Source: Trematomus loennbergii
Lineage: Eukaryota > Chordata > Actinopteri > Perciformes > Nototheniidae
Direction of reading: 5' to 3'
Assembly (NCBI GenBank): GCA_012861695.1
Contig: JAAOOA010000086.1
Coordinates: forward strand, 24,014,403 to 24,078,402
Length of the DNA: 64,000 nt
Below, piece by piece: positions 14,170 to 46,679 of the stretch (position 1 is its first letter; every line of letters starts with the position of its first letter). Made by a program: the position numbers and the translations under genes. The notes beneath the pieces were generated by a model, which saw only the letters and a list, made by a program, of their open reading frames with translations, ran no database searches and was not told the DNA's origin.

Positions 14170-14429
14170 ATGAAAAAATCGAATCCATCTCATTTGCCTA
14201 CGAACATTTCTGCTAAAGACCGGGCAAAGCAGTACCCCGATGTCTTGCACGAAAGTGGGGGGAAACTATTCTGCACCCCGTGCAACTGTGTGTTGGAGCA
14301 TAAGAGAAAACTTTGATTCATTCAAACATTCTAAAATGCTTTCTGCTGCTGCGGACAAGAAAGCCAAACAACTCGCGTTCACCGAGGCATCAACCTCCAA
14401 AACCCTTTCGAGGGCTACAAGAAACGAGG
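14170..14429 (+). pseudogene. CGGBP1/hAT-like BED zinc-finger exon, frameshifted
   Basis: Starting at ATG 14170, the frame contains LHESGGKLFCTPCNCVLEHK, which closely resembles the LHEDGGKLFC zinc-finger motif of CGGBP1, a domesticated hAT-derived protein. The frame stops at 14314-14316, but the next frame continues with DSFKHSKM and a Lys/Ala-rich stretch up to a good donor (GAG|gtgagt) at 14429/14430. The exon is therefore broken by one indel and lies inside a transposon bounded by inverted repeats. It is a transposase N-terminal remnant, not a host gene. Confidence 0.6.
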
Positions 14430-14497
14430 TGAGTAGCCTACAAGATTGAAGCTGGTCAGATAACGAACGAGTAAATGAAAACAGAATGAGGCGGAGA

Positions 14498-14500
<3 letters not shown>

Positions 14501-14559
<59 letters not shown>
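14501..14559. repeat. (GT)n microsatellite
   Basis: An uninterrupted GT array of about 29 units followed by a short GA run, inside the hAT-like element. Confidence 0.95.
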
Positions 14560-14567
<8 letters not shown>

Positions 14568-14821
14568 TGATTAAAATAGCCCATATATAAATACATAAAT
14601 AACACTTTGTGATGTAGCTTGCTTCTAGTATGCTTGTTTATCATAGGAACTCTTTAAAAGGGCTCACTTTCATTCAGTAGTAGCCTAGTAACAGGGTGTG
14701 GGAGAAGAATCACCTTTTTTCCGCTTCCCGCATATTTCGCAACTTTTCGCATATTTAGCATATTTCCGCATATTTCGCAACTTCACCGCATAAAATCACA
14801 TACAAACCCCGCATGTTTAAT

Positions 14822-14909
14822 CGCATAATCAAGGATTTTAGCCCGCATAATCAAGGATTTTAGCCCGCATAATCAAGGATTTTAGCCCGCATAATCAAGG
14901 ATTTTAGCC
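14822..14909 (+). repeat. Four tandem 22 bp units in the transposon end
   Basis: Four identical copies of a 22 bp unit (CGCATAATCAAGGATTTTAG plus CC) lie just inside the right inverted end of the hAT-like element. They look like amplified subterminal transposase-binding sites. They have no spacers, so this is not a CRISPR array. Confidence 0.85.
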
Positions 14910-14936
14910 CGCGTTTTTCTGGAGGGTCTAGCTAAT

Positions 14937-17900
14937 GCACTGCTCGAAAAACCCACATTATTAGCATAAATCATACTGCAGTTAGATCCTTTAAAACTGT
15001 GCAGATGCAACGTCTTACACCTGAGAGCACAGGACTTTATGACAGGTTAACATTCAACAGAGAAAATTACTCCTGCTGTACTAGTTGTGTGAGTACTATA
15101 CCTTTCACAAGCATTATGGATCTGCGAGGCCTGCTCTGTGCATACTGCCCTGTCGGATGAATACGACCCAATGCATAAATCTTTCATCACCCTGAGGCCT
15201 TTGTTTCACTGCCGAGCAGGTTAAGAAAGGTTTTACTTGGCAACAATAGAAAGACTTTGAAGGCTTTACAGTTGAACAGACACACGACAGACTCCAGCAA
15301 TAATGGGATGGAGAAACACTAAACCTGATGAAATAATACCTAGAGTAGCAATGTGAACACTTTGCTGACTTTTTCATAAGGGACAAAAAGGTCAAAGAGC
15401 AGAAATGATTATGAAGTATGCGATCAGTATAGTTAAAAAGACACCTTTTATTAGCTGAACCAGCCGCAGTCAATGCCCTGTTTTCGTCCAGACTGAAATA
15501 TTTCAACAAGCAATACCAGCAGATCAAAGTGTACACTTGACATTCATTAATTGTTCTTAATTATGTATCCTGATGACCTCCTGATGGCTAAGCAGCATGT
15601 TGACATTTCTGCTTATGATTAAACAACGATTAGACAGATTGCAATGAATTGAAAGTCACCTACTTTACAGTCATGCCCTTAACAAAATCCAATAGACTTG
15701 TTCTGCTTTTTTGCTATTTCATGTATTTAAATTACATTAGAATGGGTTAAACTATTAGCTTCATAGGAGACACACAAAACTAGGGTTATATTTGTAAAAA
15801 TGTCCAAGAGTGCTGTATGAATCGAAATATAGCTAATAATGCATTTACCACACTGGGAACTTTGTCATAGACCTCCAGTCAGCATATTACAGTCAGTGTG
15901 TCTTTTCAGTCTTTTCCAGTGTGACAGCTTGAGGTGTTTATATGGAAACTCACACTTATAGTAGCCAGGATAATGGGACACCCAGACCCCTTACAATCAC
16001 ATTGCCTAGTGTGAAAGGTCTTTGAAGTGGGCGGATAAAAATGAATTGCTGAAGACATAAAAGCTTTGGGGTGCTTTCTTGATTTATGTTGTGATAATAG
16101 CTCGGATAACGTTCTCTTAAAGTTAGACGGATGACCTGCTAGGGAGACATGTGTCATCGGTAGTGCTTTGCTCTAATCAATGTATGGTGTGTGTTTGTCA
16201 CTCCAAACTTTTAATGTGATACACACACACTCGCTCGGGTCTTGCTTGGCAGTGGTGAGCGGTGATATCCCGTCTAGTGCAGCTGGTGTGCAGCCTCTAG
16301 GCAGCCCTGTGCTCTGGTTGGGAAGCCTGGTTTGATTTTAGTCCAGGGAAACCAGGACTTTCACATTCCTGCTTTTCAATTGGAATTAACGTATTTGTTA
16401 CTGCCTGGGAGAGCGATGTAAATATATGCTTACATATGTGCTTTTCGAGGGAAAGGCCCTGGAATAATGAAGTCTAAGGTGAGGTGCCGTTTGCCCTCAG
16501 GACTGGCCAGTGTAATATCACATGACACTTTCTTTTTTCTTTCTCTCCCCCACTCATTCTCCATCTTCAAGTGAGGCCGTTCCAAGCTGGAAAGTTTGCG
16601 GCTGTTACATAAACTCCAGCTCCAAACGGCTGCAGGGTTCAGGAAAAAGGGAAGAAAAGAGGGAGAAGACAAAAAGCTGAGTGTATTGTGGGAAAATGAG
16701 GCTCAAAGATAAAGAGGATCTGGAACGGGTAAAACCTGAATCATCAGGAACGTCTAAAAACTCCTCTCCATCAGATCCTGGAGAAAAGAGGAAGAACAAA
16801 AGAGCAGGAGGAAATTGGAAGCAGAGTGAAGGCAGCTTAGCAGCTCCCATCCAAAAAGCCTGGAAGAAAGGCAAGGAGGAAAAACTAAAAACAAGGCATT
16901 AAATGGCTCGGCGGCGTCCAGGACTCTGGATGAAACCATTGTGGAACCAGCCAGTTCACTCCTGAGACACAAACTAGATGTCTTCCTGATGTCATTGTTA
17001 ACACGGTGTCCTTTATGACACTTGCAATCCAGGATTTTGTTTAGCATGTTAGCTGGATCTGATCCATACTTTTGTCTTTGAAGTCACCCAACAACACTCC
17101 TGGTGACCAAAAGATAACTTCAGGAGTCCTAAAAAATGTTTTCACTTTCTATTGGTTGAGCTGTCAATGTTAAAGATTGAGCATGATTTATTAGATTTAT
17201 AAGAAGGGCTTAGAGTTTTTCTGTAAGTGGTTGGTGATTCATATTCCAAATGGCTTGCAGATGCTGTAGCAGCTTTCAGTGGGTGCATAATGTGACTGGA
17301 TACCATATCGACTCATAATTACCTCTCAAAACCACTTCCATGTTTATTTGCTGAGGTGTTTCTGCACATAAATCCCAAAAGAACATCCCCGTCAAACTCA
17401 ATTTCACCACAAACAGGATGTTTCATAACAGACAAGTGTGACTTATGTAACAACAACTCCCATGGTCATGAGAGCATCCGTTCAGGTGCAGAACAGAGAC
17501 AAGCTCATTAAATCAAGCGCCTTTTTCCCCATCGCTTCACTGCCAGGGAGCATTATTAGGTCCATAAAATGTTTTTTTGATCATGAACAGACTTGTTTGC
17601 TGACTGCATTCTCTGATTTGAATGAGTGCTGTTCATCCTGCTGTAATGTCTTCCTTTTCCACTGATCTGACACAAACACACATCCCGGAAACCTCTGGAA
17701 ATCCGGGGTGAGCGCATCCCAGTCAGTTCTTACCTCACCTGAGAGACAGCACATTTCCCAAAAGGTTTGACTATCACACATCCTTCATTTGATTTAGAGA
17801 CTGCTAGATTTCCTCACGTAAATCAGTAAAACATTACGAAGGGTAAGAAAATGGAAAGAAGGTGGAGTGACTGAAACAATGAACAAGAAAATAAAGTGGG

Positions 17901-19621
17901 GAAACGGTGAAAATGGAGTGTAGGTAGAAGAAAGGGATGCGGTATTCAATAAGATCAGGTCAATACCAGGCTGTGTGCTGGGCTTTACTGTCACAGCGTG
18001 CCTTTCACCATTTGTTTCCTATAAAGACCACATGGAAACGTTTAGCTGACTTAAAGCAGATCGCCGCACGTTGTCTCGGCTCGCAACATTTGCTACTTGT
18101 TTTTCAGGTCCGTCTAAATAGAGTTTTATACTAAATACAAGGCAACTGCAATACATATTACTAATGATAAAAACATAAATACAAAATGATGCATGTGCCA
18201 ATGGGAGAAACCAGACTGTGTCCAAGACATAAGTGATGAAAACAGTCCTTCTCCCAGAGTTCATGTATGTACACAATAGATAAAAATAGCATCTTCAAAG
18301 CAATTCCTCATGGCTCAGATAGTCTTAAGTGTCTTAACAATCACTCCTTTTTTCTATGGGGTTTTCTTTCTGCCACAACACACATCTGCAGTCTTGCAAA
18401 GAGAATGGAAATCACAGATGGACAGGTTATGAGGAGTGAAGTCATAACAGAGCATTAGCTAGTTTGTAGTCTTCATACTTTCTTGTTTAATGGGTAAAAC
18501 TGCAGAAACAATCAACAGATCTCTCACCAGACCTATGGGTAGATATTTAAGTGCTGGGAGACGGCAAAACGGCCTGTTTGGACAAGGTCCTTCTAGTGTG
18601 CATTAACACCTATTTGTGAGTACATAGGTTGTAATAAATTCATCGTGCCTCTCTGTACACTATGTATGTGTGTTTGTCAAGTGAAATTCCTGCGAGCATG
18701 TGGCAGAGTGATACAGGTTTTCACAAGTACACAAACCCAGCTGTGGTGCATCCCCTAGGTACACGGTTCTAATTCTGCCAAGTCATTTACATTGAGCTTC
18801 TGCACAAAAACTATTTCCTGCTCGCTTTCCATCCAACATCCACATCAGAGGCCTACCGGGTGCATAGATATGCGTACGTAATGGGTTGAGAGCTCGCCTA
18901 ATGGCCCACCAGGCTTATTGCAAGCCGCATGCCGTCAGGGCGCTTCCACTTTCCATTTTTTATCCTTTTAAATGAGCACTACCCAAGAAAAGAGTGGGCA
19001 GATGCTTAAAATAGGAAATGGAAGTATGAAATCCTTAAACATCTTCCCTGCCATTTGAAATAAAAAGACAGCATGTTGTTTTGGTTTGTCTAATCTCCAG
19101 CCAAAGATATTGGCATCGTCCACTCCATTGCTTAAATACTGCACATGTTCTGCTCCTTCCATATTTAAAATCTGAAAATTAACCTTTTATTTATATTTTC
19201 TGGCAGCTCTAGCCTGCACTCTCCACATAAAGTGAATGTTTTTTCTCCTGCAATGCCCAATTAAGCCTTATTCTGGGAATGATGCTGCCTACAGCTGAAT
19301 GCAAACAGCAACCTCTGGTGGCTTTCTGGAGAATTTGCCTGGATACTAAAACAGTGAAAGCAGAAATGGGTTCATTTAATTGCAGCTGAACAATTGGATG
19401 TGTAGAGCCCGAATGTTTCCAGCAAGTAATAGCTGACAGATTTTTACAAAAAGGAAATCCGTATCTGACAATCTCTTCCTCAAAGTGCTTTCAGCAGATT
19501 GATGACTTTGGTTCAGATGTTATTGTTCTGTTACACAATAAAACAAAAAATAAGAAAAACATGGCAAATGTCCTCAGTGTATTCAGACCAGATTTTTCAA
19601 GCAAGGCCAGGGGTGGTGTGT

Positions 19622-19697
<76 letters not shown>

Positions 19698-20060
19698 GCT
19701 GCCTGTGTTTTCGGTTATTGACGAGGTGTGCAGTGGGTCTAAATGAGAAGTTCTGTTACATGACTTCAGGGTGATGTCAAGCCATTCACAGGTGTGATAA
19801 CGAGAACCAAGCACAGGGGATACAAACACACACAACCACAAACACACAGATTACTTCCATGTACCCTGAACAAACATAAGAGAGGCATTAGGTCTGTTAT
19901 GTTTGCCTTTGGAAAGCGGCGGCTGCGGTTCTCTCAGGAAATAACGGTCCCCAGTACGCTGAAGCAGGACTGACAGGGTGGTACAGAGGACACAGAGTGT
20001 GTGTGTGTGTGTGTCATAAAGTCTCTACACTCATAAACACACGAGAAAAAGCATCATATT
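14937..20060. other. Gene-free stretch downstream of TRAPPC3
   Basis: No exon recognised on either strand. Open frames at 16.4-17.0 kb are purine- or pyrimidine-biased and match no family known to me. The only clear repeat is the GT array at 19613-19693. Sequences near 16.3-16.5 and 18.9-19.15 kb look complex enough to be conserved non-coding DNA, but this cannot be tested here. Confidence 0.55.
19613..19693. repeat. (GT)n microsatellite
   Basis: An 80 bp GT array, nearly pure, with GTGGTGTGTGGTG imperfections at its left edge. It generates Cys-Val open frames that are not genes. Confidence 0.95.
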
Positions 20061-20072
20061 AAATACGTCGCT

Positions 20073-20078
20073 TTTATT
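20073..20078 (-). terminator. Probable TRAPPC3 polyadenylation signal
   Basis: The minus strand reads AATAAA about 440 bases beyond the TRAPPC3 stop codon. It is a consensus hexamer at a plausible 3' UTR distance. No transcript evidence is available, and other signals may be used. Confidence 0.5.
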
Positions 20079-20516
20079 TGACATATCCTTCTACATAAAT
20101 TAATTAACATGCCATATAATTGGGCAGCGATATAGTGTGATTTCTTTAATAAAAAACAAGAGAGATAACCAACAAGACGAACATAAAGACATTACGAGGT
20201 AAGGCTCTCCAGCCATGCACCAACAAAAGAAAGTCTATACAAATGAAAAGCCATCATTATTTTCAAGAAAGACTAAATATTTTAACATTTAATGGAAAAG
20301 AAAAGTGACTTTTCGTGAGGGATGTCGACAGATAAATGGCCCAGCCTTACAAAACTTCTCCCTCAAAACTGGAGCACAGATCAGTGCCAAGGAAATGTTA
20401 GTTGAGATGTACCACTCATCTTGATGTTCTGAGTTCAGTTCATTGTCTGATTTTGTTCCTGGTATGACTCAGTCCTCTATCTCGACACAAGAAGTGGAGG
20501 GAAGGATTTTTTTCGA

Positions 20517-25830
<5,314 letters not shown>

Positions 25831-25968
25831 TGTGGACAGTGATACAGGCTTACACAGATAGCGACTCGAATGTAATCCTTTATTTATTTGATTCTGGCGT
25901 AGCAGTTATTTCCGTAATCACCAGAGTAGACGCAAAACCAGTAGTATCCAGCTAGCTGGATTAATCCA

Positions 25969-25978
25969 CACTTCCGGT
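25969..25978 (-). promoter_or_regulatory. ETS/GABP-like site near TRAPPC3
   Basis: The minus strand reads ACCGGAAGTG about 140 bases upstream of the TRAPPC3 ATG. This matches the ETS-family (GABPA) consensus. A second ACCGGAAGT lies at 26167-26175 in the same orientation. Confidence 0.5.
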
Positions 25979-26382
25979 CGTACTTCAGACTAAAGGATTT
26001 ATTTAGATATCATGAGTGATACAAAGCACGGATACGAAGGGGAAACGAATTCCATTCAATACAAACGACAGTTTGTGTTCCAATTTCCTTACATATAGCT
26101 ATAAAGGTCACTTATTTTGCTTCCTTTGTCACATTGCTAACTTTATTTTGAAGTCTCAATGAATGTACTTCCGGTAATGCTTTGGTAGCTTTACAAACTT
26201 AGTTTTTATGTCAGCTGTCTCACCAAACATTTCCTCGGCTGTTTGCAGGGTGTTCATCGCCGCCCTGCGTCTTGGAGGGGAAAAGAGGCACTCTACTTTT
26301 AAAACTATTCTTATAATTGACCACAGGATGGCAGTATATGTAACATATTGACAGTAAGATAAACCAAACGACCTGGTATTCT

Positions 26383-26529
<147 letters not shown>

Positions 26530-26925
26530 AGAGAGAAAGAGAGAGAGAGAGTTGCGAGAGAGCGAGAGAGGACGGTCTGTGAGCTGGAAGAGAGTCAGTG
26601 TCAGTGTTGGGTTACAGATGCGGTTTAAAGTCGACCTTGCATTACATTTTACAGCTTGGCAATCAGAAGTTGTTTTCTCCAGGTTACGTATTGATCGGTA
26701 TTAGTATCCAATTTGCATAACCCGCATGCCGGTTGGCTGAGAGACAATCATCCAATCTTGTGAAACAAACTCGCCCTGCTTTCCGGGGAAGAGGAGGAGG
26801 CGGAGGAGTAGGAGGAAGGGAGTGCATCGGCTCTACACACACTGCTTTAATTGATCAAATAAGAAGCTATTTGACAAAAGCCGGCTCGGACCGCAGGGGC
26901 TGTGAGGAGGAGGACCAGTGCAATG

Positions 26926-43061
<16,136 letters not shown>

Positions 43062-43594
43062 TCTCAATCTATCAAATATGTGATGTCACGCCAATAACCC
43101 TGAGAAAAGAGGGGGACTGAGTTGTACGAACCTTTTCAATCACTCTCCAGAGACATTTTCGAATGAAAGGGGGAAGAAAGAAGAAGAAGATGAAGGAGGA
43201 GTAGGAGGAGAAGAAGGAGAAAGGTGTGAAATAGCTGAAGGTTTCGAAAACCACAACTACCTCTTTCTCTCTCCTCTCTGCCCAGGCTTCCTATTCTCTC
43301 TTCCATCCATGGCCATGTTTTGCATATTCCCATTCTTGCCTTCAGAACACTTTGGTATGATGTCCAAGACAACAGGGTTCAAGGTTAACTGGTTAGGACT
43401 ACACATCGTTTTTTGTAGCCTGTAGGCTATGTGCCAGCGTTGTACACATCAGCTATGTGTGGGTGTTAACCAACTGCACGACTTAAAAGAACAGATTTAT
43501 TTATTTTACAATTGATCATAATCAGAAGAAAATGCAAAACTTATCTAGCTTAAATCCATTGGTTGATGTCGTTGAATATTGAGGTTTTTTGTAA

Positions 43595-43870
43595 GAAGAC
43601 ACATTTCCCTTAAAGGATGGAGACATACATTATTTTAAGGCTAAAAGTGAAGGCCAATATTTTTGTTTCTTTTGGTAAATAGTTTGCTTTCATGGGAATG
43701 AGCCTAATTGCCTCTTTTTGCTGTGAGTGAGACTAATATGAAGCTACCCCCAGCAGCTGGTTAGCTTATTTTAGCTTAGCCTAAAGACTAGAGACAGGGG
43801 AAACAACAAGCATGGCTTTATCTAAAGACTTTGACTTTGTAAGCATTAATTAAATGAGATATAACATGTT
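43595..43870 (+). repeat. Dispersed fish repeat in SMAP2 3' UTR
   Basis: Contains CAGCAGCTGGTTAGCTTA, TAAAGACTAGAGACAGGGGA and AACAAGCATGGCTTTATC, characteristic of a very common fish interspersed repeat. A related, shorter copy lies at about 63435-63600. Confidence 0.55.
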
Positions 43871-43954
43871 TAACAGTGAGCTTTATATGCACTGTTCTAC
43901 CTTTTAATAGATAGAGAATAGCCACATTTCCAGTCTTGGTGTTAAGCTAATTCG

Positions 43955-44511
43955 ACCCAGTCTCACGGCATTTCGTGCAAATTAATTTAATCTATTGATT
44001 CGTGTTCACCAACACGATTTTCGCATTTTTTTCGTGTCACACAGAACGATTTTAAAAGCAATGTATTTCTATTGGTAGTATGTTTCGTGCCTGCAACACG
44101 TATTTTTGTCCGGTCGGTCGTCTTGGAAGACCAGAAGCTGTGTGGTTCATAAACACATGTTCTTACTCAATATCTTACCCTAAGCCTAACCCTATCCCTT
44201 TTATTTAAATTGTATAATGTCTGACTTTTTTTGCCGTCCGTGAGGAAAAGAAATGGCTCAGAGCCTCAGAATACTGAAATCTGTATTTTATGTCATCTTT
44301 TTTTCCTTGCACGAAACATACTACCAATAGAAATACATTGCTTCTAAAATCGTTCTGTGTCAGAATACTGAAATCTGTATTTTTTAAATCTGTTTTTCCT
44401 TCTATTTGTTATTATTTACATTGCTTTTAAAATCGTTCTGTGCGACACGAAAAAAATGCATCAATAGATTAATTTCGTGACGATAACATGAAATGCCGTG
44501 AGACTGTGTTG
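43955..44511. mobile_element. Foldback (long inverted repeat) element, MULE-like
   Basis: Long imperfect arms begin CAGTCTCACGGCATTTC on the left and end GAAATGCCGTGAGACTG on the right. Inner arms match over CATACTACCAATAGAAATAC and its complement. GCTAATT-C/G-G is repeated at 43946-43954 and 44512-44520 (8 of 9 matching). A 9 bp duplication with long arms suggests a Mutator-like foldback element. Confidence 0.6.
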
Positions 44512-46493
44512 GCTAATTGGCTGCTGTGGTTAGCTTCATAAATACCATGGTATTGATTTTCTAAGCTACATTTTGGCAAGGATAAGCATTCAGGTAATAT
44601 CAAACCAAAATGTAAAACTTGTTTTAACGTTGTATGAACAAATAACAAATAATTCACATCAGAATCCAACAATTAGCTTAACTTTAGCCGCAACCTTTTC
44701 CAACGCACAAGGGTAAAGATTTTCAAAGTAAGGTAACAAAGGGATTAAAACTAGATACATATTCTTACTAGAAAAGATTCAAGCTAGGCTAGGCTACGCT
44801 AATCTATTATTTTATCACCCCTCAAGCTGCACGTGGAGGGGAAAATAAACATGAATGAATTAGCTTGGCTTTGCGAAAGAAGAAATACATTTTTCAAATG
44901 TTTCTAAAAACATTGTATCCCCTTCCTAAACACTCAAGTCGTCCTACAATAATCAAATTTAGGAAAATTGTTTAGGTTTTTAGATCCTTTGTCTCACAAG
45001 TTATAGCAGCTAAAAACGCCATTATTATGATCTCTTCTGCTCTATTTACAGAGGGCTTCTTTGAGAATACTGAAACTCGACTTCATTGTCTAAGTCCTAA
45101 ACTGGATTTTGGGAGACCAAAGATCACGCTAGCTTTATTATGGTTGTACAGTATTGCAATGCTTTGTTACATCTGTAGCCACATAACTAGTGATAAGTAG
45201 AACATTTAAGTCAGCAATCCTTTAACAGTCTGGTCAAACCTGCTCTTAATCAATGAATATCTGGGCATATCAATTCACTGTGCTATTTCCTCAGACAGGG
45301 TGGGACACTTAAAAAGTCACTTGCATGCATGTACATGTTGAAGTAACACTCACACACCTCAAGTTAATCTACCTTGTACAATAGAGGCCTCAAAGTTGTT
45401 GTTATATAAGAGAGAAATAGAGAGAAGGAGGTGAAGGACAGAGACAAAAGACGACCAAGGTACAGATCATGTTTCAGATTCTTCCACTGAATTGCATGTG
45501 GACAATGTTTATCTAACTCTGATTGTATGTTTTTCAAAATATCTGAATGTGTCTCTCTGAATGTTTCTCTCTACATGTTGATCCGCTTCGACCACGACCA
45601 ACAAAATGTTCAAACGACTGTGCGTCTTGAATGTGTCACAATGTACTTGACTCATTTTGAATACACACCTCATAATACTGGGTGTGTTTGTTTTTTGATA
45701 TTCTACTGTCAATCAATGTACACTTGTGTCTTCTGAATGTCCCGTGGTCAACAGCGTCCTGTCTGTTTTTGGTGAATTGTTGAATTCCAACAAAGGTTTA
45801 ATGTCCTGCCGTCCAATTAGGATCCAACTGTGACCAGGCTGACACATTATCAGGTCAGTGTGAAGCGAAAAAGTGATTGTACGACCACTCACTTCTACAC
45901 AAGCCATCTCTATGTCCTTGCTGTTATGTTCATTCTTATAATGCTAACCCTTGCATGAAGCCATTAGTGTAAATAATATGTCTTTCTGTTTTGTCATGTA
46001 GAAGCACAGAAATGCTTCTAATGTGAGCGCTTAAAGAGAATTAAATGAATATACTCTTGTGTAACAAGATTCTAATTAAGTGCTGCCACTAAAAAAAGCA
46101 GTACAGCCTTTAAAAAACTCAGAATTTTGTCTATTCCCTCTCTGCTCAGAGCAATATCTGCCATGTTACAGCATATCTGTCAGAGAGGTTTCTTAAAAAG
46201 AAAAATAATTCCTGTGGGCTACCGGCTTAGTATGCTTCAGTTCCTTCTTTTGTCTGGTATATTTTCTGTGAAATAAAAGCAAATAAAAGGAATGTATCTT
46301 TTTATGTACTTGTTAATCAAGATATTGTGTAGTTTATTCTTTATCAGAATGTCTCTGTATATAATAAGTAACACGATTGATAAACTTGTACTGTATATTA
46401 GTTCTGCATTTGTTCCACATGCTTTGCCCCTTTTTGATTTGATAGTCACTTTCATTGAGAATATGTGATACTTGTCTCTGTGAAAATATCAAA

Positions 46494-46499
46494 AATAAA
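46494..46499 (+). terminator. Probable SMAP2 polyadenylation signal
   Basis: AATAAA followed within 30 bases by T/GT-rich sequence. It is the last plus-strand hexamer before the facing RIMS3 tail. A second AATAAA at 46272-46277 could give a shorter transcript. Confidence 0.5.
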
Positions 46500-46673
46500 T
46501 ATTGTTTTGATTAAATTGTATATATTGTTGAGATTTCAAAGATGTTCAGTTCCAATTGTTTTAAGGTTAATGTATGAAATGAGGCAGATTAATAAAAAAA
46601 TACATTTAACACATTATTTAATCAGAATATCTTAAAAATACACAGCTGACAAATATTTGTGATTCAAATCAAC

Positions 46674-46679
46674 TTTATT
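46674..46679 (-). terminator. Probable RIMS3 polyadenylation signal
   Basis: The minus strand reads AATAAA at the far end of a 5.8 kb gene-free stretch after the RIMS3 stop. Long 3' UTRs are known for RIMS3 in mammals. The flanking motif (GATTCAAATCAACTTTATTG) also resembles a dispersed fish repeat, so the assignment is tentative. Confidence 0.4.

Larger units (their letters stand above)
13854..14930 (+). mobile_element. Non-autonomous hAT-like transposon with BED-finger exon
   Basis: Perfect inverted ends of about 21 bp start TAGACCCTCCAGAAAAACGC, and GCTAAT is directly repeated at 13848-13853 and 14931-14936. Inside, 14170-14429 encodes a BED-type zinc-finger segment, with a (GT)n array at 14501-14559 and CGCATA-rich subterminal repeats. 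No transposase catalytic region is present. The 6 bp repeat is shorter than the usual 8 bp hAT duplication, so the superfamily rests mainly on the BED finger. Confidence 0.7.
43062..46515 (+). other. Probable SMAP2 3' UTR, repeat-rich
   Basis: From the SMAP2 stop to the AATAAA at 46494-46499 there is no further coding evidence. The stretch holds a GAAGAAG-rich patch at about 43170-43225, a fish interspersed repeat at about 43595-43870 and a foldback element at 43955-44511. Whether the whole 3.4 kb is transcribed is inferred. An earlier AATAAA lies at 46272-46277. Confidence 0.5.

Noticed and set aside
14822..14909. CRISPR-like short direct repeats
   Set aside because: The 22 bp units are adjacent with no spacers and sit in a eukaryotic transposon end.
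16605..17047. Overlapping open frames near 16.4-17.0 kb as a gene
   Set aside because: Composition is purine/pyrimidine-biased, no family motif or splice structure was found, and frames are open on both strands.
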